This document shows positions 57,601-64,000 of a stretch of DNA of 64,000 bases, in pieces. The notes under the pieces were generated by a model. It saw nothing but the letters and a program-made list of their open reading frames with translations, searched no databases and was not told the DNA's origin. Position numbers and translations under genes: made by a program. The stretch lies in the NCBI GenBank assembly GCA_020002185.1, contig CM034543.1, positions 13,818,621 to 13,882,620 on the forward strand, in the 5' to 3' direction. The stretch is from Paraescarpia echinospica. Lineage: Eukaryota > Annelida > Polychaeta > Sabellida > Siboglinidae. How positions within the stretch are numbered: the first letter of the stretch is position 1; each line of letters starts with the position of its first letter.

Positions 57601-60600
57601 GGAGAATGTGGGGAATTCTTGACTACCGTCTGTGCGACTACCAGAAAGCTAGCAGTGAATACATGCTGGCAAGCTGGCTGGCACTCTGGCCTGTCAGCAT
57701 GCACGAGTACAATGTCATGCATTCTGGGACAAAAGGACACACACAAAGAAGACAAACGTTGTCTAATTTAACATGTGAATTAGGTGAAATAATTTTTTTT
57801 ATTTAACTTTTTAATTTTTTTTAAATCATCTTACGATGCATTGTGAAGCATCCAGAACAATTATTTGGATGGAGCACTTTGCAAGAATAAATGTATCAAT
57901 ATTTAGCATTTTAAGTGGTGTATATTTATAAAAAGCTTTTATTTATTAATTATTTGTTTAACTGCATTATTGACAGTACAGTAAGTTTAAAAGACGAAGC
58001 AGGCGTCCATATGTTATGTTAACAAGGAAGTCTTTGGCTTATCTAGTTTTCAATAATTTTTCACGTGTACGTTAGTATCATATATGTGATTTTGGTAAAC
58101 ATATCTACACCGTTATCACTTTTGGAAACAGTAGTTAATTTGTGCCATTAATGTGTTACCCACTGTGAGAATGGGGGTTCTACTATTTTATATAGAAAAT
58201 AACATACATAGTTATACTATGCTGTGCCTTCCCATCAGTCCTATTGTCTTTGAGTTTGCTTGTTGAAGAACAAAAATAACATGTTATAGATTTCCTGCAG
58301 AGGGCACCACTGTTAGCATGCTGCATCACTAAAGTTTCTAATGCATCTGGTCGTGTATTCTGCACACAAGAAAACCACAATGAATTGAATCTATTTGTTA
58401 TTCCGCAAAAAATTACATATTTTTAATTATTATGCAATAAATTATGTAAACATAAGAAACTATAAACAATATTATCTTTTTAAAAATTCCTATTATGAAA
58501 TATTTTCATATAATTTTATTATTCTCAAAGCAATGTCATTAATAAGTATGTAACATAAAGGCTATTTTTACAATTTGAACATTCTAACTGTACACTTAAA
58601 TTAGTTTTAAGATTTTAATTTAAGTTCTAAATATAGAAGCAACATAATTTTTTTACAAAAACACAATTTTTAGTTTGTGACACTACATTTTTCAGAGCTT
58701 GCTACATGTTTGTAAAGTGGATGTCTTTCAATTTGCTAAATAAATTCCTTGCTGATGGTGAGGCTTTACAGGAAACTAAAGGTTGATTGTCTGTTCCTTG
58801 ACCTGGAATTATCTTGGCTGGTAGTTATTAACAGGAAGTTCACTGAATTGGCTGTCTTGTGTGGGAAAATAGCAACCGCATTGAACATCAAAGAGTTTTA
58901 TGGTTAAACCAGTTGGTCTCATCCATTGTTTTGCCAATAGTGTTGTTTATAACGTGAATGTTTGGTTTACTTTTTGTGGATAAAAATTCAAATTGTGAAC
59001 AATTTTTACGGCTTATTAAGCTCATTTTGACAGGCCCCATATGCTTTCAACATATTTACGAGTAATATATAAAAAATGCTGATAAATCAACAAACAGAAA
59101 CAGGACCTTTAAGGAATAATTTCATCGACATGAAAGTGTTGGTGTCACAGCAAATGTTACTCACCTCAAATACCTTCTGGTGGTAATCAATGACCTCCTT
59201 CACAATTGCGATGACGTCTTGACTTTCCTGGGCTCGTTCTAAAGTCTCCACCTGGAACTCTCCACCTTTGGAGGTGTGAAGGATGTTTGGTCCAAATAAT
59301 GTCGCCAGATTGTGAGAATCCATCTTGTTGCCTGGCAACTGAAACACGTAAAAACTGATGTTTCAGTAAGTTCTTAAACGGAGAATTCATCAAAAATTCA
59401 CAGTAAGTGCTTTGATATTTTGGAAATATTTGGTAACTGACTGGATGTTGTGTAAAGTTCATTTTCATGTATGTATTTGAAGTTTTTGAATGAACACTGT
59501 TTGGAAATACCAAGTGATAAAGCATATGTAGACATGCATAGCGTTCTATGCAAACCCATTCAAACACAGCATATAATGTTTCGCACATTTAATCTAAAGA
59601 TGATCAATATATATCTGGTGCAGAATTCAATTATCTTTAAAATAGACACAATCTTGCAGTGTTAGGAAATTAAGAATAAAGAAGTTACACACACAAAATT
59701 TGGTGTGCCCATATTTTGTGCACGCACTGTGATATGGATGCTCGGAGTGCATTTCATTAAAGTTGCATTCTAAGAAAGTACATTTTAAGTTTTTTAGAAA
59801 GTGTGTAAACATGAACAATATTTACGTATTTTATCATACTTGCTGCCGTATACATTATTTTGGCATTTTATATGTTTTGTGGTAAGTTATACTTTTGCAA
59901 AATTACCATGTCCGGCCAGCAGAATAATACAAGTATGACACGTGGACATATGTTCACCTTTTGCGCCATTTTATTTTATGTTACAGGAATAATTTGGGAC
60001 TAACCTAAAGTGACTTTAATTGCAAGGTGGCTGATGAATTTGTAAAGCGCCTTTGAGCAGTTTAGGCTGAAAAGGGCCCTATATAAATATGCCTATATTA
60101 TTATAATAATCTCAGAATTTATAAGCCATATAAAAAGTCTTCAACAGATGGATCGATACACCAGGGAGCTAAGATGGATATGCAAGGTTATAAAGGTAAG
60201 TTTTTAAATGATGGCAAAATTGCGTACTATTTCAACTGGTCTAACACTAAGAGGGAGCATATTCCTGAGAGTTGGCGCAGCAACAGAAAATGCCCAAGTT
60301 TCAATATTAGTATTGACTCTAAGTCAAAAGGTAAGTCAGGACTAGATGATCGGAGCTGGATAGGCTTTCTTACATGAATAAGCAATGAATGTAAATGTGC
60401 TGGTTGCTTACGTGAAAGTGCCCGATGGGTAATGACACAGATCTTAAAAGTTATAGTATATCGGCTAGAAAGCCAATGCAAAGACACCGGAAGAGCCATT
60501 GAGAAGAAAGAAACAAAGAGAGGGGGTTGTTGACCCCTGACCCTCACCTCCTGCCCGTTGGGGGTGACCGAGTCAGTGGAATGTTGGGTGAGGATGTGGA

Positions 60601-63184
60601 GGAAACTGAGCAGGGCCCACAATGTGTCTCTGTTCGCTCTGGGAAGGAGCGCCACAAGGAGATGCAATGCTTGTAGCCTCTTTTCTGTTGTCTCCAGCTC
60701 TGGGAAACACATCACAAATTGTCAATGTTCATGTCAATGACTGTCAGGCATTACACCTCACTGTTGTCATTCATCTAAGTAATTAATTTTTATATCTTAC
60801 CATGCACTTATTATGTCACGTTTTTATTAATTTATCATTATTTAATCCGCTAGTTTGCATATGAAGGATTTCTGGGCAAAACACAATAAATGTCATTTTC
60901 GAAATTTCACCCAAAACAAGGACAAACAATTTTTGTTTAAACACGTGTTGAGGTAGGATGCTATCTAACTGATCGCAGTAAATCCCCATCAAACCACGGC
61001 CATTTTATTAATAAAGCTTGTTTTGAAACTGGTTGTTTTGTTTACCATTTGAAAATGATCCGGGGTCATATCTTCCAAATTGCATTGTTACGCTTATTAA
61101 ACACAATTTGGTGGGCAGTATACCTTTATCATAGTTAGTATAGTCTTAAAAACATTACATTAAATAATAAATAAATAACTACGAACAGATTGCCTCCTCT
61201 TAAAAGTACTACTGAAGTGAAAGCGAGGTTCGACTGCACATTTCTGGTGACTTTGCGAAGTTATACGACCGTCCCAATTTGAGACAAAGTGGGTGGGGTG
61301 GGGGGCTTACTTCGTGTGGCGATAAACGCCGAGTACAGATCACGTGTGAGCAAGGGATCAGGCAAGTCTCGGAAGTACTCCTTCAACAACGCGGCCACGT
61401 CGTGAGGGTTGTGCTTTTCATTTAACATGACATCTCGGCCCGAGTCAAACTCTTCCCGCAGCTGCAAAACATCACAGTTTAATTAATAATTAAAACAGGA
61501 AGCAAGGGGTGGTGATTAGAACATAGGACGCGTTCAAATCCTGTTACTGCCACAATGCTCCAGTTCACTCTACTGTATGAGTACCTCGCTATAGATGGTG
61601 GTGGATATAATGATGTGAACAAAAGTTCTTTGCACAGTAATTGTAGCATTGCTGAATGCTTTCCAGAGAAGTTGAACACTTGAAATGGTGCTCAAATTAA
61701 ATGGTCTGCCACGGGGTGACGTGTAATATGCTCTGAGCTAAGGACTGGTTACCTCGTCATATAAAAACTTACTTCAAATACCTCTTTATAACAACATTAT
61801 TTAGGTAGTGTCATAATCATTATGATAAACAAATTAAATAAATTTATAACAACCGCATTAAAATAGGATGTGTTGTATACTACTATCAGAAAAGAAATAT
61901 TTTTAAAATCGCTGTTGAGATCGTAATATTATTTTGTCAACAAACTGCTTATTTATAAGCTAAGCAATTTATCATTCAGAACTTTTAATATAATTAATTG
62001 TGTTCATCGCCAATTCAACTTACCAGTTTCATTCGCATTTTTGAACTTCCTATCCTAAAGATTCCTAGTACCCATAGACCTGGTAACAGAGAAACATAGT
62101 CACATGTTAGGCACAAGCCTGGCCAGTTCATGCGTACATAGAATAGGCATTTAAATATAGTAAATTAAAACACACAGTGGTCCCTCACTAATAAGGTCAC
62201 CCTCAGGACTGGGTAAAAGTGACCTGAATTGCAAGGTGACCTTATTAGTAAGATTATTTTTCCGATTCTTTACTGTTACAGAAATATCTTGGGACTCTCC
62301 TAGAGTGACCTTAATTGCAAGGTGGCTGTAATACTGAGGTGACCGTAAAGTGAAGTTCCACTGTACATAGTACATATAACAGTACGTACTACTTAAGCAG
62401 GGATCATTCTAACCATTTTTTTTATCCATTTCCATTAAGTTGTTTTTCCCGGCCAAACTGGCAACATGTCTTCAATTTTGTTTACCAAATTTTATCTTTT
62501 AAAATATTTTTGCCAATGCATTAATGGCTAATGGTTTGCATGAGCCTAGCATAATAACATTAGACATTGAGAGGCTCCGTATCCCTGGATAAAGTTCACA
62601 TCCACATATAGCACATACACAATACACATCAAGATGCTTAGATAAATACATATTAAAGCACTCATAGTGTTCACACGCTATAGTCTTACATAGGAAGTTC
62701 ACTGCACTGAGCAACTAAAGACTGTACTTCACTGTGGGAGATCAAAGATTGTTTTGCAAAGACCTGACTTTTGTAGGGGAGAGTCACACAGAGTGAATGA
62801 GATAACATCTTGGTAAGACAGCAAAGATTAGCAGGGCATCCAGTGTGATCCTCTAGGCAATGCTGCTGGGAGACAGATAGGATCTCGAAGTGATAGTTGG
62901 TGACATCTTTGTCTGTTAATGCCACAGAGTAGAGACTCCTATTGTCAGACAGAATGGGTTCAGAGGATGTCTTGAAAACTACGAAACGCCCTGCATAGAC
63001 AGGATGTTCACACGAGTCTGTCATCAGCTTTGCTAAGTAGGGAAGCAACGCATGCGTGTCTGATTAGGCCATGCCAGGTTATTCACCGTGCTCAGGACTG
63101 CATTCTTTGCATGTATAGTCTATATACCAGGTACTCCTCTTGTACGTCAATATTTGTAGAGAGGCGGGGGTGAGTGAGTGTTTG

Positions 63185-63243
<59 letters not shown>

Positions 63244-63490
63244 CGACGAAAGAACTCTCATCTTCTGGAGGAAGAATTCAAATAATCTCACCATAAGTTT
63301 CTAGATGCTTCAGGCAGCTATGTACAATGTAGGGTACTTGGGGCGTGTGTGCCCATATTCCCCTTTCTCTCCGAGCATTGTCCGGGTTTGTCGTTGATGA
63401 CGACAATGACAGGGCATCAAGTAGATTCGACCCGATGCTTTTACTGTCTGTTTCCGATTGCGAATCGGAACTGACACCACTGGCGCCGCC
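53248..63490 (-). CDS. ARHGAP6: ARHGAP6-like Rho GTPase-activating protein (7 exons, 5' end outside window)
   Basis: Joining 63490-63292, 62079-62024, 61461-61311, 60699-60548, 59338-59165, 55390-55293 and 54136-53248 gives 1719 nt (572 codons plus stop), with GT/AG junctions and consistent phases. A serine-rich linker is followed by a RhoGAP domain (residues about 54-245 of the visible part): [21 protein letters not shown] with the arginine finger, [19 protein letters not shown] with the structural Lys and Arg, and [11 protein letters not shown] with the conserved Asn. The protein stimulates GTP hydrolysis by Rho-family GTPases. Blocks such as DVAALLKE and GNKM-x-S-x-NLAT-x-FGPN match ARHGAP6/ARHGAP36. 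The long low-complexity C-terminal tail ends E-T-L-V, a class I PDZ ligand. Confidence 0.92.
54137..55292. other. ARHGAP6-like intron with TG microsatellite
   Basis: 54629-54708 is a TG/GC repeat. The rest is AT-rich without features. Confidence 0.6.
55293..55390 (-). CDS. ARHGAP6: ARHGAP6-like, exon after the RhoGAP domain
   Basis: The acceptor is CTTCCACAG and the donor is GG|GTAAGT. It encodes [19 protein letters not shown] and [14 protein letters not shown], equivalent to the segment following the GAP fold in ARHGAP6. Phase 0 in, phase 2 out. Confidence 0.88.
55391..59164. other. ARHGAP6-like intron, 3.8 kb
   Basis: Mostly unassigned. 56893-56960 and 57995-58050 have short motifs resembling CR1 3' UTRs (for example ACAAGGAAGTCTTTGGCTTATC), too weak to call. 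No internal exon was recognised. Confidence 0.5.
59165..59338 (-). CDS. ARHGAP6: ARHGAP6-like, exon with NLATLFGPN
   Basis: The acceptor is GTGTTTCAG and the donor is GAG|GTGAGT. It encodes [18 protein letters not shown], with the conserved Asn that contacts the GTPase, and the last GAP helices ([13 protein letters not shown]). Phase 0 both ends. Confidence 0.93.
59339..59984. other. ARHGAP6-like intron, unassigned part
   Basis: AT-rich; nothing recognised. Confidence 0.5.
59985..60110 (+). repeat. MITE fragment joined to an L2 3' end
   Basis: 59985-60035 (TTGGGACTNNCCTANAGTGAC, TTAATTGCAAGGTGGCTG) matches 62285-62335. It runs into TTGTAAAGCGCCTTTGAGCA and a TATTATTATAAT tail, an L2 3'-end signature on the plus strand. 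Confidence 0.55.
60115..60495 (-). pseudogene. L2-type LINE RT C-terminal fragment
   Basis: The minus strand encodes [31 protein letters not shown] and [11 protein letters not shown], the standard C-terminal blocks of L2-clade RT, and continues into the same 3' sequence as 48170-48330. It starts about 50 bases inside the intron after the exon 60548-60699. Confidence 0.82.
60548..60699 (-). CDS. ARHGAP6: ARHGAP6-like, middle RhoGAP exon
   Basis: The acceptor is TTTCCCAG and the donor is GAG|GTGAGG. It encodes [19 protein letters not shown] and [17 protein letters not shown], the LLxxLP...L..LL.FL helix pair of RhoGAP domains. Phase 1 in, phase 0 out. Confidence 0.92.
60700..61310. other. ARHGAP6-like intron, unassigned
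   Basis: AT-rich; nothing recognised. Confidence 0.5.
61311..61461 (-). CDS. ARHGAP6: ARHGAP6-like, exon with [14 protein letters not shown]
   Basis: The acceptor is GTTTTGCAG and the donor is A|GTAAGC. It encodes [13 protein letters not shown], then [19 protein letters not shown] with the conserved Lys and Arg, and [10 protein letters not shown]. Phase 0 in, phase 1 out. Confidence 0.93.
61462..62023. other. ARHGAP6-like intron, unassigned
   Basis: AT-rich; nothing recognised. Confidence 0.5.
62024..62079 (-). CDS. ARHGAP6: ARHGAP6-like, 56 bp micro-exon with the arginine finger
   Basis: The acceptor is CTGTTACCAG and the donor is CTG|GTAAGT. It encodes [22 protein letters not shown] carries the catalytic arginine finger. 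It was located by phase and by the gap between the neighbouring exons; without it the GAP would be inactive. Phase 1 in, phase 0 out. Confidence 0.9.
62175..62363. mobile_element. MITE with CAGTGG...CCACTG ends
   Basis: The left end CAGTGGTCCCTCACTA, ATAAGGTCACCCTCAG is mirrored at the right (inward CAGTGGAACTTCACTT, TACGGTCACCTCAG). The element is 189 bp and non-coding, with an internal duplication of AATTGCAAGGTG. The CAGTGG-start repeats resemble pogo/Tigger-type non-autonomous elements. Flanks are CA and TA, so a TA duplication is only half intact. Confidence 0.65.
62686..63048 (-). other. 120-codon open frame in an intron, unrecognised
   Basis: An open frame starting with ATG, same strand as the host gene, of ordinary composition (Cys-rich middle [14 protein letters not shown]). 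No domain recognised and no splice sites link it to the neighbouring exons. It could be a relic of a mobile element, an alternative exon or chance. Confidence 0.2.
63187..63241. repeat. (TG)n microsatellite
   Basis: About 27 TG units, about 50 bases from the donor of the exon at 63292. Confidence 0.95.
63292..63490 (-). CDS. ARHGAP6: ARHGAP6-like, first exon in window
   Basis: The acceptor is TGCCAACAG and the donor is G|GTGAGA. It encodes a Ser/Asp-rich linker and the first RhoGAP helix ([16 protein letters not shown]). Phase 0 in, phase 1 out. Earlier exons lie beyond 64000. Confidence 0.9.
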
Positions 63491-64000
63491 CTGTTGGCAG
63501 AACAACGGAAACAATTATAAAGTGCTTAACTTGACACATATGTTCAAGTTATCATTTCCATATGTATTAATAATTAATAACACTGGTACATTTTACTTTG
63601 ATACTCATTTCCAGAGTACACCACTGTTCAATGGTGTCCACAATAATTATGTATAACATGCTAACACTTATATAATTATTAATATAGCTACAAACATGTG
63701 AGTAATAAAACAAAACATATAAAAGTTGCAAAATCTACATTAAACAAAAATGTACTAAGCAAGTCCTGCCTTGAATTGTGGAAAGAGGTAGACTGCAGAT
63801 ATCGATGTAGTAATTGTTATTAAAATATTGTCTTTATAGTAAATTTTAAATAAACAAATTTTTATTTTATTGTATTTGTTACATTACACTGAGACGCCAG
63901 GATAACTGTCGGACAGTGTCACATAACGTACGCAGGTTTACAAACCACATCATTTTAATTATGAGTCACAGAACTATGACCCAAGTATACAAGTCAATGT
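63491..64000. other. ARHGAP6-like upstream intron, unassigned
   Basis: AT-rich, no exon recognised before the window end. Confidence 0.5.

Overview
This is a 64 kb piece of an intron-rich animal nuclear genome that is heavily loaded with transposons. Two host genes are readable, both on the minus strand, and both were assembled exon by exon from GT/AG boundaries whose phases all agree. The mix of CR1, L2 and RTE-type LINEs, a Gypsy element, a tRNA-derived SINE, an expanded beta-lactamase-like protein and an ARHGAP6-type RhoGAP suggests a lophotrochozoan, most likely a mollusc. That placement is inference; amphioxus or another invertebrate deuterostome is not excluded.

Host gene 1 (31507 down to 8673, 8 coding exons, 563 aa) encodes a secreted serine beta-lactamase-like / penicillin-binding-protein-fold protein. 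It has a signal peptide, an S-x-x-K pair (Ser86, Lys89), Y-S-N (Tyr180), H-T-G (341-343) and a hydrophobic C-terminal tail like a GPI-anchor signal. Its introns hold most of the LINE debris between 9.2 and 31 kb. Host gene 2 (63490 down to 53248, 7 exons in the window, 5' part missing) encodes an ARHGAP6-like RhoGAP with an arginine finger and a C-terminal E-T-L-V, a class I PDZ ligand.

Layout: 1-3.6 kb, a nearly intact CR1-type LINE (copy A). 4.9-5.9 kb, an RTE-type fragment whose 5' end is folded into a palindrome. 6.3-6.6 kb, a Tc1/mariner transposase fragment. 7.5-8.3 kb, a 64-70 bp minisatellite. 8.7-31.5 kb, host gene 1. Its intron 7 contains an older CR1 split by a younger one (9.4-14.6 kb) and an inverted CR1 (15.1-18.4 kb). 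Intron 6 contains an L2-like LINE (18.7-20.9 kb), a 300 bp CAGG tract and a MITE. Intron 5 contains a LINE ORF1 with inverted 3'-end copies. 31.7-33.5 kb, a tandem array of about 196 bp units, each carrying a hairpin. 35.1-37.0 kb, a candidate DNA transposon with terminal inverted repeats around an internal tandem array. 37.4-37.8 kb, a foldback element. 38.3-47.0 kb, a Gypsy LTR retrotransposon containing an L2 3' end, which itself contains a nearly full-length RTE LINE; both insertions have target-site duplications. 47-51.4 kb, SINE, L2, CR1 and other LINE remnants. 51.4-64 kb, the 3' flank and body of the RhoGAP gene.

The two host genes have no evident functional link. No CRISPR array, rRNA or canonical intact tRNA gene was seen. 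The most interesting signals are the covarying 3'-end hairpin shared by five CR1 copies, a tRNA-like (SINE-like) sequence antisense to the last codons of the beta-lactamase-like gene, the TIR element with an internal repeat array, and the hairpin-bearing satellite.
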